Below, piece by piece: positions 45,079 to 54,286 of a DNA stretch of 64,000 bases (positions within the stretch are counted from its first letter, which is position 1; each line of letters starts with the position of its first letter). This DNA is from Fluviicola sp. GTDB taxonomy: Bacteria; Bacteroidota; Bacteroidia; Flavobacteriales_D; Crocinitomicaceae. The DNA lies in assembly GCA_002734065.2 (NCBI GenBank), contig NVXU02000030.1, forward strand, positions 62,001 to 126,000. The letters run 5' to 3'. The position numbers were made by a program, and so were the translations under genes. Below the pieces are notes generated by a model. That model had not been told where the DNA came from and made no database searches. It saw only the letters and a list, made by a program, of their open reading frames with translations.

Positions 45079-46186
45079 CTCTCAAAACTTCGTAATTAAA
45101 TAAATCCTCATAAATTATGCGAATTTGCTCAATAACATTTTTACGATCTTTAAGCAAAACGTTATATCCTTTATGCGCCAAATCAGTAGCTAATTTTAAT
45201 CGTTGTGATTCTTCAATAATATCTGAATCCGTTTTGTATGTAAGTTCGGAAAATACAATTTGTTCATCTTTTGCCTGATTCTGTTCAAATTTTTCTAATT
45301 GAAACCTTCGGTGTAAATCATTCGATTGATCTGTAGCTTCGCTAATCGGCAATTCTAAATCAACTTGCTCTGCCACCTTCTTCATTGCTCGATTATCGCG
45401 AGGTAAACAAGGGCCACCGTATCCAAATCCGTAGCGCAAAAAATTTGACCCGATTCGTTCATCAGCTCCTATTGCCGCTAGGACGTTGTTTTGATTTCCT
45501 CCATGCTTAATCGTTAAATCTCCAATTGAATTGGCGAATGCTATTTTGGTAGTAAGAAAACAATTTACGGCAAGTTTGGTGATCTCTGCTTCCGTTCTTG
45601 ACATTCGACTATATAAAGGGTCATTCTTACAAAAAGAACGATAAACAGCTTCAATTTTATTTCCTACATCTTCACTTGCTTCACCTATCAAAACCTGATT
45701 TGGAAATTGTTGATCTTTAATGATTGATCCTTGAGCAATGAATTCTGGATTATAGGATACCGTATAATTATGCTGGCTCATTCGCTCGTTCAATGAATTG
45801 CAATAACCAGGCATAACTGTCGAATTTATTACCAAATGTGTTTTATTCTTTGGAGGAGTAAGTTTTAGGATTTCATCACAAACATTGTCTATAGCTGAGT
45901 GATCGAAAGAACCATCTATTTTTGAAGGTGTTGAAACGCAAATAAAAACCAATTGAATTTCTGGATCAATAATAGAGCTTAATTCTGTTGACACAGTAAA
46001 CTTCTCTACATCATTTAGGTAAGATTCAACGAGAGGTTCATTTGAAGTCAATGTCTTTGACTGAATTGATTGAATGTAATCGGTATTTACATCAACGCCA
46101 AGAATAGTAAAACCTACTCGTTCAAGGTTTAATGCTAAGCATAACCCTAATCGTCCGATTCCAATTATCCCAATCTTCGCCTTCAT
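45071..46186 (-). CDS. UDP-glucose/GDP-mannose dehydrogenase-family enzyme
   Basis: A 371-residue nucleotide-sugar dehydrogenase. The NAD-binding motif is IGIIGIGRLGLCLALNLE, the central region has VFICVSTPSKIDGSFD, NSTVMPGYC, YNPEFIAQGSI and the conserved Lys in AEITKLAVNCF (K204), and the catalytic Cys is C260 in GFGYGGPCLPRDNRAM. It is shorter than the usual 390-440 residues, mainly in the C-terminal domain (from about 290). The product is a uronic acid or related acid sugar nucleotide. It lies in the operon with the GDP-mannose epimerase. Confidence 0.85.
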   Translation of the reverse strand: MKAKIGIIGIGRLGLCLALNLERVGFTILGVDVNTDYIQSIQSKTLTSNEPLVESYLNDVEKFTVSTELSSIIDPEIQLVFICVSTPSKIDGSFDHSAIDNVCDEILKLTPPKNKTHLVINSTVMPGYCNSLNERMSQHNYTVSYNPEFIAQGSIIKDQQFPNQVLIGEASEDVGNKIEAVYRSFCKNDPLYSRMSRTEAEITKLAVNCFLTTKIAFANSIGDLTIKHGGNQNNVLAAIGADERIGSNFLRYGFGYGGPCLPRDNRAMKKVAEQVDLELPISEATDQSNDLHRRFQLEKFEQNQAKDEQIVFSELTYKTDSDIIEESQRLKLATDLAHKGYNVLLKDRKNVIEQIRIIYEDLFNYEVLRDD

Positions 46187-47214
46187 CCAATAATTTCTTC
46201 TAATTTACTATTGTTAAGCCCCCAATCTTCAGTATTCATATCAAATTTTGATTTATCATAGACGATTTGTCTACCAGCAGCCTCCACAACCCACCAATCT
46301 AACGAGGGGCGTTTATTATAAAAACGTAACTGTTCAATGGCGTTCCCTGGCTCCCAACCATCTTCATGTGCAATATGAAAAGAACACATTTCTCTTGGGT
46401 AAATTACCTGTTCAATTCCCTGAGCTATTAATGCATACAATGCCATTGTATCAATATGAAGTGAATACATTTCCAATTCTAAATACCCATCAATTCGTTT
46501 CCAATCTAACTTACTCATCATTGTAAAATCTCCACATGCATCAGAATCCATAGAGCGCAACTTTACTTCGTCAGAAGAAATAGTTTTAGTCTTTATCCAA
46601 GTCAAGAAACGTAAAAATGAATTAAAAACTGAATATTTAAACAATACACCTTTCTCATCATAAATAACGGTAAAGTGTGGAATTTTCCCTAATCGTTTAA
46701 GAACATTTTCTTCACAAAACTTCAATTGATTCTCAACGCTATCATGCTCATTAATTGTTGCTGGAATATCACATCGGTTTGCTCGATAAAATTTACCATT
46801 CTCCAATCTTTTTTTTGCAAGTTCTTCAAATAAAGCGTCAGAAAACAGTAGGTCAATGTTTGTACAAAGAACAAAGTCAGCTTTGGCTCTTCTAATACCA
46901 ACATTCTTTGCTATCATTTGATACAGATTTAAATCTTCCGAGAAACGAAATTTGTTGTGAATTTCTGGAGGAACAATAATATATCGAACCGATAAATAAT
47001 CAGATTCAGAAACTGGAGGGAGAATTTTATTTAGTAATTCATTTTGATCTGGAGAATTCCAATCAACCACAATCAGCTCACAATGAAGTTTAAATTTGTT
47101 ACACTGATGAATTAATCCTTTGTAAAAAATCATCATTCGTTTTCGTAAGTCACCTCCATGATTATCATTCCTAGAAGTCACAATAAACGAAATATATGGA
47201 TTAATATCAGGCAT
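46183..47214 (-). CDS. glycosyltransferase family 2-like protein
   Basis: A 343-residue protein. I use the ATG at 47214, which overlaps the epimerase stop by one base; a TTG one codon upstream is also open. The start YISFIVTSRNDNHGGDLRKRM, then LIVVDWNSPDQ and KADFVLCTNIDLLFSDALFEELA (DxD-like NID), follow the GT-A layout. Further on, CSFHIAHEDGW may provide the metal His. Remote similarity only; the donor and acceptor are unknown. The position between the epimerase and dehydrogenase supports a role in assembling a surface glycan. Confidence 0.62.
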   Translation of the reverse strand: MPDINPYISFIVTSRNDNHGGDLRKRMMIFYKGLIHQCNKFKLHCELIVVDWNSPDQNELLNKILPPVSESDYLSVRYIIVPPEIHNKFRFSEDLNLYQMIAKNVGIRRAKADFVLCTNIDLLFSDALFEELAKKRLENGKFYRANRCDIPATINEHDSVENQLKFCEENVLKRLGKIPHFTVIYDEKGVLFKYSVFNSFLRFLTWIKTKTISSDEVKLRSMDSDACGDFTMMSKLDWKRIDGYLELEMYSLHIDTMALYALIAQGIEQVIYPREMCSFHIAHEDGWEPGNAIEQLRFYNKRPSLDWWVVEAAGRQIVYDKSKFDMNTEDWGLNNSKLEEIIG

Positions 47215-48191
47215 CAATTACTTGAAGTTTTTAGTTTATTAACCTCTGATTCTATCCATTCGTATGTCTTTAAAAGTCCAGCTGATAAACTTACAGTTGG
47301 ACTCCAACCAATTGATTTGGTGACTAGTGAGTTTTCTGAATTGCGTCCCATCACACCTATTGGACCATCAATATGATTCAATGAAATTGTTTTATTAGCA
47401 TGCAGAGATATCATTTCAGCCAAGTAATTTATAGTAACCATTTCTTCTGACCCAATATTAAGTACTTCTTTACAATCAGACTCCATCAATGCTATAATTC
47501 CATTAATGCAATCGTCTATATACAGAAAGGACCTTGTTTGCGTCCCGTCACCCCAGATTTCAATAGTATCCTCTTGATTTGCCATTGCCACTTTTCGACA
47601 GAGTGCAGCAGGAGCTTTTTCTTTTCCTGAATTCCATGTTCCTCGTGGACCATATATATTGTGAAATCGTGCTATTCGCACATTCAAATCATAATTTCTT
47701 GACGCAGCATGATATAATCTCTCTGAAAATATTTTTTCCCATCCATATTCACTATCCGGATCAGCAGGATATGCAGAATTTTCTTTGCAATTTGGATTAT
47801 CGGGATCGGTTTGATTGAGTTGAGGATAAATACATGCAGATGAGGAAAAAAAAACTTTTTTAATTTTTGCTTTAATCGCACTATGAGAGACATTTAAATT
47901 AATCAATGCAGAGTTATGCATCACATTAAAATCATTTTCTCCTGAAAATAAATAACCTGCCCCCCCCATATCCGCAGCAAGCTGATAAACCTCGTCAATT
48001 TCTTCCGTAATGTATTTATCACAAACATGGGAACTTCGGAGGTCAGCTTGGATAAACTGATCCGCGCGTGAGGTTGAAAATTCTGGTGTTTTTAAATCGA
48101 TACCAATTAAATAATGTCCATCATTTTTTAATCGAGCAACCAAATGGTTTCCTATGAAGCCACCAGCTCCAAGTACAAGAATTTTTTTCAT
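47214..48191 (-). CDS. GDP-mannose 3,5-epimerase-like enzyme
   Basis: A 325-residue extended short-chain dehydrogenase. The NAD motif is LVLGAGGFIGNHLV. The block LAADMGGAGYLFSGEN, SSSACIYP with C120, SEYGWEK with Y149 and K153, RFHNIYGPRGTWNSGKEKAPAALCRK, IWGDGTQTRSFLYIDDC, NIGSEEMVTINYLA and GPIGVMGRNSEN closely follow plant GDP-D-mannose 3',5'-epimerase, which makes GDP-L-galactose and GDP-L-gulose. Active-site Cys, Tyr and Lys are retained. It heads the five-gene operon, with a promoter directly upstream. A run of eight G in the coding strand encodes the start of the MGGAG motif. Confidence 0.85.
   Translation of the reverse strand: MKKILVLGAGGFIGNHLVARLKNDGHYLIGIDLKTPEFSTSRADQFIQADLRSSHVCDKYITEEIDEVYQLAADMGGAGYLFSGENDFNVMHNSALINLNVSHSAIKAKIKKVFFSSSACIYPQLNQTDPDNPNCKENSAYPADPDSEYGWEKIFSERLYHAASRNYDLNVRIARFHNIYGPRGTWNSGKEKAPAALCRKVAMANQEDTIEIWGDGTQTRSFLYIDDCINGIIALMESDCKEVLNIGSEEMVTINYLAEMISLHANKTISLNHIDGPIGVMGRNSENSLVTKSIGWSPTVSLSAGLLKTYEWIESEVNKLKTSSN
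47960..47967 (-). repeat. G8 homopolymer tract inside the epimerase gene
   Basis: Eight consecutive C on the plus strand (G on the coding strand) span codons 75-78 (Met-Gly-Gly-Ala) of the GDP-mannose epimerase. Such runs are rare in this AT-rich sequence and can slip during replication. Confidence 0.9.
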
Positions 48192-48218
48192 TTAGCAGGT
48201 ATTTCTCATGTAAAAATA

Positions 48219-48247
48219 CAAAATTATGTTAATCAACTATCTTTCAA
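48219..48247 (-). promoter_or_regulatory. promoter of the epimerase/glycosyltransferase operon
   Basis: On the minus strand TTG (48245-48247), 18 bases, then TAATTTTG (48219-48226). A start site near 48213 would give a leader of about 22 bases to the ATG at 48191. This suggests the five-gene operon is expressed apart from the fusion gene upstream. Confidence 0.6.
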
Positions 48248-48288
48248 GGAAACAATTCGACGACACCTTCTGTTAAAGAAGTGTTCTT

Positions 48289-51200
48289 CTACTCTAAAAG
48301 CTTTGCCTCAATTAAAGTTTTGAGAAATGACGCGTATTTTTGGTGGCCTTGATTATTAAAGTGATTTGCATCTTCTACTCCATCATAGTTTTCTATTTCT
48401 AAATTACTAGGAATAATGTATTTCAGCTGTCCAAAAACAAAATCATACTTTCTATGAAGATCAATATTAGCAATTACATCAGAAGGAGGTGGAATTAAAG
48501 TAAATAACACAGGAACCTTATAACTAGTTGCAAAGTTATTTAGCGAAACTAAATTCTCCATTGAAAAAACAGGATTATCAAATTTTTCTGGCATTTGGTT
48601 TTTGACTTCTTCGTAACGCAGTTTTGTTTTTAACTTCAAATAAGGACGAGAAAGAATTACGCTATAGCGAATAGTTTTTTCAAAAAATGATGACTCATCA
48701 CCCCACAAAGAGAAAAATTGGAAGTAATGCCCTTTAGCTTCATCAAAAGTGCTAAAGAATGTTCCTTGTTCTGTTAAATAAATAGGGCCTTCTGAATTGA
48801 GCCAAGGGCCATTTTCAATTGGATAAGCAAGAGGAACGAAAGGTTTTGCAGAACGATCATATTCTAAAATATCATTGCCTCCATAAACGGCTACTACAAT
48901 TAAATCTGGTTTTAGCAGTGGTACATATTTCTCAACAATCAATCTATATTGAACAGGATCAGCACCTGGAATTCCAAAATTCAACACCTCGTATTCCTCA
49001 GGTTGATTTAAAAGGTAGGCAAATGTCCCACTGTATTCATCCGCACAACAACCTTGCGTATAGGAGTCACCAATTAACATAATGACTTTCTTTCCTGATT
49101 TACGAACGAGATCAATAGATTCAGATGTGTACTCTATTGAACTAAAGAAACCTTGCTTATTCACTTTACCATTTAAAATCAGTGCTTTATCAGGAATAAT
49201 ATGTGTTATTCCAACTTCATCTGCATATAATAGAGAATCGTACCTTACTTCCCCTGCATGAAAATAAAAATCCTCTATAACACCTGGTTTATATCCAACC
49301 ATTCTAAGTCCAATCTCTGCAATCAAAAACAGTATTAAAAAAATAAAAAATCTTTGCCTCCAAATAGTTCGTCCACTTTCTTCTTTTTGTGGAATAACCG
49401 CTTCATTCAAACATTTTTCTAAGGACTCAATGTAATTAGTTTGATCATAATATTTTAAAACATCAGCTCTTGCTCTTCTACCTAATTGCATTCGTAATAA
49501 TCCATCTTCAAAAACTTGAATCATGCGTTCACTCATTTTTTGGACATCTCCTTCTTCAACAAGAAAGCCAGACTCCTCATCTTTAATGACGTCTATAATT
49601 CCAGCATGTTTAGTAGCAACAATTGCTAATCCAGAAGCCGCTGCTTCCAACAATGATAAAGGAGTACCCTCTGAATCATTTTCTTTTGTTAGAATTGAAT
49701 GCTGAACAAAAATTGCATGCTTTTTAAGTTCTATAGAAACCTCTAAAGGAGTCAAAACTCCCCTAAATGAGATGTTACTCTCTATTTTCAGTTCTTTCGC
49801 AAGTAATTGTGAAGATTTTAGTAATTCACCGTCACCAATAAAAGTTAGTTTCGCTTTCGGGTATATTTCAACAACTTTAGCAAAAGCGCTGATAGTTGAA
49901 TATGGTGACTTTTTAGGAACAAAACGACCACAAGCAATGAATCCATTTCTTTCATCATTTGCCTCAGAAGGAGAAAACAACTCCGTATCAACACCATAAG
50001 TGATTCGTTTTATTTTGCTGTTAGGACAACCTAAACTCAGTAATTGCTTCTTCATATCATTAGAAACAACTATTATATTTGATGCGATTCGAAATAGCTC
50101 TTTGTAACGACTTCCATAAGATTCCAAAACATCATTCCTATAGGCATCAAATCCATGAAAATGAACAACAAGAGGAATACTTGCGTCCTCACAAAGGTTC
50201 ATTACCTCCACTCCAGCTGGTCCATATTCAGCCAAAACAACTTTTATATTATTATCTTTCCAAGATTGGACTAAATCTATTTCAGAGTTAATAGATAAAC
50301 TCCAAGTCAATCCTCTGTTCAAAGAAATAGACGTAGGCATATATCCATCAGAATACACTACAACATCATTAAGTAATTGAATATGTGATTGTATGAAAGT
50401 TTCAGAATATTGGTTGCGATTTGTCGTGAGAATCGCAATTTTACTTTGAATCTCTCCCTCCGAAGTTGACTTTGATTTTTTTGTATTAATTCCACGAATA
50501 ACTTTTCCTATTAATGGATGAAAAAGTAACACATGTATTAACGCAATCCACCAAAAATCATACGATCCAAAAGCTAATGCAAAAAGAACGATGTATGGAA
50601 ACCAATGAATGTAAAAACGATCTAGGAATATATTCGTGAAATGCTTGGTTGGCACCTCTGATTTATTTTTTCGATAGTGAGGCCAAGAAAAGAAAAGAAA
50701 AATAAGAATTACTATAATTAGAAAGCCTATTTCGAATTGTACAATAGTTAAAAAGACCAAAAAAGAAATGACCTCTAAAGGAATAAAAAAATAGACCATT
50801 AACTTATACACTTTCTCTTTGCCAACTTTCGTAGCAAAGGTATTAGTCCCACTTATTTGATCATTTTCAAAATCTTTATAATGATGAGACAAGATGTTCC
50901 TAATTCCAGAGAACAACTGCCATATAGAAAGTGCCATTACAAACCAGAAGAAATTTGCATAATGCTCCTTCCCTACTAAATAAAAAGTCCAAGAAGCAAG
51001 AAAAGCAGGAACGACATGAGCATAAAGCGCATCCGTAATTACTCCCAAAAAACCTTTCTCTTTCAATCGAAATGGAGGGAATGCGTATATGATAAATAAT
51101 ACCAGTTCTACAACAATACACACTACAGAAACTTGATCCATTGGCAAATAAAACCATGGCAAGAAAGCAATAGCGAGAAAGATAATAATCAAAAGTAAAA

Positions 51201-51468
51201 TCGATAGAGTCGACAAATTAGTTGTTCCATTTGGTTTTCCTGCAAGAGCATCTTTTTTTCGGTCAGCCAAATCATTTGTTAGATACCCAAAACCCATAAA
51301 ACCAATAGTCGTAAATACAGCTGCCATAAATGACATTGACGCCACACGAGAGACTACATTTCCCGTGAGGAGCAAGAAATAGCAAAACGTTAAAATTAAA
51401 GGAACTTTATATCGCCATGGATTAGCAAGTCGCATTTTCTGAGAGAAGAACTGGAAAAAAGAAATCAT
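48289..51468 (-). CDS. UbiA prenyltransferase / GT4 glycosyltransferase / SGNH hydrolase fusion
   Basis: A single 1059-codon frame with three domains. Residues 1-325 form a UbiA-type polytopic prenyltransferase with both metal motifs: NDLADRKKD (65-73) and KDFENDQISGTNTFA (198-211). Residues 342-690 form a GT-B family 4 glycosyltransferase (HFHGFDAYR, GRFVPKKSP, and the EX7E motif with E600 and E608). After a membrane helix (about 705-722) comes an SGNH hydrolase with GDS at 800-802, GND at 864-866 and DANH at 1033-1036, so Ser, Asn, Asp and His are all present. Implied topology: membrane, cytoplasm, membrane, periplasm. It could make, glycosylate and acylate or deacylate one polyprenyl-linked product. 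Confidence 0.85.
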   Translation of the reverse strand: MISFFQFFSQKMRLANPWRYKVPLILTFCYFLLLTGNVVSRVASMSFMAAVFTTIGFMGFGYLTNDLADRKKDALAGKPNGTTNLSTLSILLLIIIFLAIAFLPWFYLPMDQVSVVCIVVELVLFIIYAFPPFRLKEKGFLGVITDALYAHVVPAFLASWTFYLVGKEHYANFFWFVMALSIWQLFSGIRNILSHHYKDFENDQISGTNTFATKVGKEKVYKLMVYFFIPLEVISFLVFLTIVQFEIGFLIIVILIFLFFSWPHYRKNKSEVPTKHFTNIFLDRFYIHWFPYIVLFALAFGSYDFWWIALIHVLLFHPLIGKVIRGINTKKSKSTSEGEIQSKIAILTTNRNQYSETFIQSHIQLLNDVVVYSDGYMPTSISLNRGLTWSLSINSEIDLVQSWKDNNIKVVLAEYGPAGVEVMNLCEDASIPLVVHFHGFDAYRNDVLESYGSRYKELFRIASNIIVVSNDMKKQLLSLGCPNSKIKRITYGVDTELFSPSEANDERNGFIACGRFVPKKSPYSTISAFAKVVEIYPKAKLTFIGDGELLKSSQLLAKELKIESNISFRGVLTPLEVSIELKKHAIFVQHSILTKENDSEGTPLSLLEAAASGLAIVATKHAGIIDVIKDEESGFLVEEGDVQKMSERMIQVFEDGLLRMQLGRRARADVLKYYDQTNYIESLEKCLNEAVIPQKEESGRTIWRQRFFIFLILFLIAEIGLRMVGYKPGVIEDFYFHAGEVRYDSLLYADEVGITHIIPDKALILNGKVNKQGFFSSIEYTSESIDLVRKSGKKVIMLIGDSYTQGCCADEYSGTFAYLLNQPEEYEVLNFGIPGADPVQYRLIVEKYVPLLKPDLIVVAVYGGNDILEYDRSAKPFVPLAYPIENGPWLNSEGPIYLTEQGTFFSTFDEAKGHYFQFFSLWGDESSFFEKTIRYSVILSRPYLKLKTKLRYEEVKNQMPEKFDNPVFSMENLVSLNNFATSYKVPVLFTLIPPPSDVIANIDLHRKYDFVFGQLKYIIPSNLEIENYDGVEDANHFNNQGHQKYASFLKTLIEAKLLE

Positions 51469-51496
51469 TTGCGGTGAAATATTATTTCAAAGTAAA

Positions 51497-51504
51497 CAAA
51501 AATA
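51497..51504 (-). promoter_or_regulatory. promoter -7 box of the three-domain fusion gene
   Basis: Minus-strand TATTTTTG, a full match to the consensus, 28 bases before the ATG at 51468. It lies in the 37-base gap to the divergent HTTM gene, whose ATG (51506) is 2 bases away, so promoter and divergent coding start nearly coincide. Confidence 0.5.
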
Positions 51505-51505
51505 A

Positions 51506-53110
51506 ATGGATTCCATTTTAATACTCTATAAAAATAGTAACAAGATTTTACTAATTTGGTACATGATTTTAGTGACTTCATTTATTAAACACATTCAAAC
51601 TGGAAAAGGACTTCTTTTTCTGTTAGTAGTAATGATTATTGTTTGGTTATGTGGATACAACCTAATCGATGCCATAACAACAGATAGTTGGACTCGGTAT
51701 TTACGGCAACTTTTTTTCTCACGTTTCACATTAATTATTTTTCTAACTTGTCTCTTCTTTGCATATACTCCATTAATTAAAAGCTTTATTTCAGACACAA
51801 AAAAAACGGCTACAGATTTGTCTGTTTTCCGAATTCTTTTCTTTGGATTCTTTGCTATTGGATTCATTTTCAACCCTACTACAATTTCAGATCAAGTATT
51901 ACCTTTTTTAAACTTACCAGATAGCGCACAAGTTCCATTACCTTTCATGGGATGGTATCTCAAAATTATTCCAATTAATGAAACAATTGTTTCTATCGTG
52001 TCAGTTGTGTTTTACATTACCATTTTCACCTCTTTGTTTGGTGTAAAAACACGTTGGTCGATTGTTTTATTCACCCTAACTCTTTTTTATCTCTTTGCAA
52101 TTCCTAATTTTTATGGAAAGGTAAATCATAACCATCATTTAATATGGTTTCCAGCAATATTAGCCTTTAGTCCTTGTGCTGATAGATTCTCTATAGACGC
52201 CTACTTTAGAAAACGTGCAAACAATTCAATCGTTCACTCTACAAGAAGCTATTCTTTGCCTTTCTTATTAATTTGGACTTTGATAGGATTAATCTATTTT
52301 TTTCCTGGTTTTTGGAAAATGTGGACGAATGGTTTGGATTGGAGTTTAACAGATAATGTTAGAAATCAAATGTATTACAAATGGTTTGCATTGGGCGATA
52401 AAAGTTCATGGATTCCTATTTTTAGAATTGACCATTATCCTTTTCTATATAAAGCTATTGGAATTTTTACAATCATTTTTGAACTTTCATTCATCCCTCT
52501 TCTCCTCAATAAAACAACACGAAAATTAGCGATCGTGTTCGGAATAGGATTCCATATTGGAACATTGATTTTTATGAATATTTTCTTTGTTGTATTAGTT
52601 TGGTCTTATTTATCTTTTGTGAATTGGAATACTATTTCATTCCTCAGAGAACCCGATAATTCAACTGATTACAACTCTTCAAATTTTAATTTTTCAGCAG
52701 TAAAGTGGATAGGAATAATATTAATTTCTACATCTATATTTTTTGGTTTCAGCAAGTTATATAGCTGGCCATTTACAGCTTACCCAACCTTTGATGCGAT
52801 TGTTAAAGAAGACACCTATCATTTAGTGTATGTTGCTACGGCCGCAAATGGGAAAGAGTACAAACTAAGTAACTCACCACTTCATACAAAATATACTTCT
52901 CCTAGATACTGGAGCATGGAATTCACTATTATTCAATCTACCTACAAAAATGAACTTGATTCCACTTTATTGGACCACTTAACATCTGTTTTTATGAAAA
53001 AATCAAAGGAGATAACTGAAATAGACATCTATTTAGAGAAACAATCGATTGTTCCCGAAAAAAGAAACCGTTCTACATTGGAACTAATTTACTCAAAAAC
53101 ATTCAATTAA
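51506..53110 (+). CDS. HTTM-domain membrane protein (vitamin K carboxylase-like fold)
   Basis: A 534-residue polytopic membrane protein. The HTTM pattern is seen in DLSVFRILFFGFFAIGFIF, YFFPGFWKMWTNGLDWSLTDNVRNQMYYKW, FLYKAIGIFTIIFELSFIPLLL and FGIGFHIGTLIFMNIFFVVLVWSYLSFVNW, which carry the conserved His and the K/W-rich loop. The C-terminal 120 residues are soluble. HTTM proteins resemble gamma-glutamyl carboxylase and their bacterial functions are mostly unknown. The gene is divergent from the UbiA-GT4-SGNH gene and precedes two PhyH genes on the same strand. An ATG at 51563 is an alternative start. Confidence 0.75.
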   Translation: MDSILILYKNSNKILLIWYMILVTSFIKHIQTGKGLLFLLVVMIIVWLCGYNLIDAITTDSWTRYLRQLFFSRFTLIIFLTCLFFAYTPLIKSFISDTKKTATDLSVFRILFFGFFAIGFIFNPTTISDQVLPFLNLPDSAQVPLPFMGWYLKIIPINETIVSIVSVVFYITIFTSLFGVKTRWSIVLFTLTLFYLFAIPNFYGKVNHNHHLIWFPAILAFSPCADRFSIDAYFRKRANNSIVHSTRSYSLPFLLIWTLIGLIYFFPGFWKMWTNGLDWSLTDNVRNQMYYKWFALGDKSSWIPIFRIDHYPFLYKAIGIFTIIFELSFIPLLLNKTTRKLAIVFGIGFHIGTLIFMNIFFVVLVWSYLSFVNWNTISFLREPDNSTDYNSSNFNFSAVKWIGIILISTSIFFGFSKLYSWPFTAYPTFDAIVKEDTYHLVYVATAANGKEYKLSNSPLHTKYTSPRYWSMEFTIIQSTYKNELDSTLLDHLTSVFMKKSKEITEIDIYLEKQSIVPEKRNRSTLELIYSKTFN

Positions 53111-53181
53111 TTCTCAATAAATAATTTCAATTTAGGAAAAATATGTCGGCCTAAAAATATCAATTCAACATTTTTTTTTTG

Positions 53182-53189
53182 TAAATTTG
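53182..53189 (+). promoter_or_regulatory. promoter -7 box of the plus-strand PhyH pair
   Basis: TAAATTTG, a full match to TAnnTTTG, 41 bases before the ATG at 53231, so the pair can be expressed independently of the HTTM gene. No clear -33 TTG. Confidence 0.5.
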
Positions 53190-53230
53190 AATTCAATACA
53201 TTCGTTATGTCGAATTAACTTTAGCTCGCT

Positions 53231-54286
53231 ATGCCAATTACCGTTAAAAGGAGTTACTTGAATTGGAAACCAGTCAAGCATGTTGTTTTTAAAAGTGACT
53301 CACTTGCTGAAAAAATTCACACAACAGGTTTTTCAATCTTTGATGGGCTTTCATCAGAACAATTAATGAAACTCAAGGATCTATTTAACAATGAGCATTC
53401 ATTCGATGTGAAAGAGGGCGGAATGTTTTACAGCATGTATTCAAGAGATAAAGAATATAGAAAACGTGTTCATGAAACAATCGCGGAGATATTGAAACCA
53501 ACGCTAGAAGCGCATTTCAAAGACTATAAAAATGTGGTGAATGCTTTTGTCGTAAAACTGCCTGGCGAGAAAAGTGAATTTTATGTGCATCAAGACACTA
53601 CAGCAATTGATGAGTTCCGATTTTCTCCTTTGAGTTTATGGATTCCATTGCACGAAATCACTCCGAAGAATGGCGCTTTGGCGGTAATAGAAAAAACGCA
53701 TTGGTTCTTTTCTCCCTATCGAGGAGTTTCATTTGGTTTTCCGTTTAAAAAAATCAACAATACAATTAAAAAATATTTAAAACCTGTTTACATGAAAGCA
53801 GGAGAAGTGATGTGCTTTGACAATCGAATCATTCATAATTCAATGGCAAATACGTCAGATCAACTACGAATTGCTGTTATATGTGGGATTTTTCCGAAAG
53901 AAGCCAGTTTTCAAACATGTTATCGTGCTTCAGAAGAAAACTCACCTATTGAAATGTATGCGCATGACGACAATTACATGATGGATTACCCTCATTTCTT
54001 CTACAATTGTACGGACCGACCTCATTTCGGAGAAAAAGGAAAGATTGAAAATCACCTATTCCCAGAAATGAATGCAGAAGAATTTGAAGAATTGTGTTCC
54101 CTCAATGGAATCGACATTGTGAATGAACTAGATGGAGCTGAAGCAACAACAACGAATTGTCAGTTAATTGCAGAGCCAAATGGGGTGAATCGTTTTGAAG
54201 AGGCAGATGCAGAGGTTGCTGCACTACTGAAATCAAACGCTCCGAAGTCGAAAGGATTTTTTAGTTTTCTAAAACGATCATCATGA
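53231..54286 (+). CDS. PhyH-like Fe(II)/2-oxoglutarate dioxygenase
   Basis: A 351-residue member of the phytanoyl-CoA dioxygenase family. The iron triad is H120 and D122 in YVHQDTTAIDE, and H202 in RIIHNSMANTSDQLRIAV, where R213 should bind 2-oxoglutarate. Between them SLWIPLHEITPKNGALAVIEKTHWF is the usual core. A C-terminal extension of about 60 residues ends in KGFFSFLKRSS, a basic aromatic tail shared with the other PhyH proteins here. The protein is predicted to be cytoplasmic and possibly membrane-associated through that tail. It overlaps the next gene by 4 bases. Substrate unknown. Confidence 0.85.
   Translation: MPITVKRSYLNWKPVKHVVFKSDSLAEKIHTTGFSIFDGLSSEQLMKLKDLFNNEHSFDVKEGGMFYSMYSRDKEYRKRVHETIAEILKPTLEAHFKDYKNVVNAFVVKLPGEKSEFYVHQDTTAIDEFRFSPLSLWIPLHEITPKNGALAVIEKTHWFFSPYRGVSFGFPFKKINNTIKKYLKPVYMKAGEVMCFDNRIIHNSMANTSDQLRIAVICGIFPKEASFQTCYRASEENSPIEMYAHDDNYMMDYPHFFYNCTDRPHFGEKGKIENHLFPEMNAEEFEELCSLNGIDIVNELDGAEATTTNCQLIAEPNGVNRFEEADAEVAALLKSNAPKSKGFFSFLKRSS

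Noticed and set aside
48289-51468. Artificial fusion from sequencing error
   Set aside because: The frame stays open for 1059 codons with linkers at domain borders and a membrane helix before the SGNH part; a chance frame-preserving error twice over is unlikely, although read data were not available.
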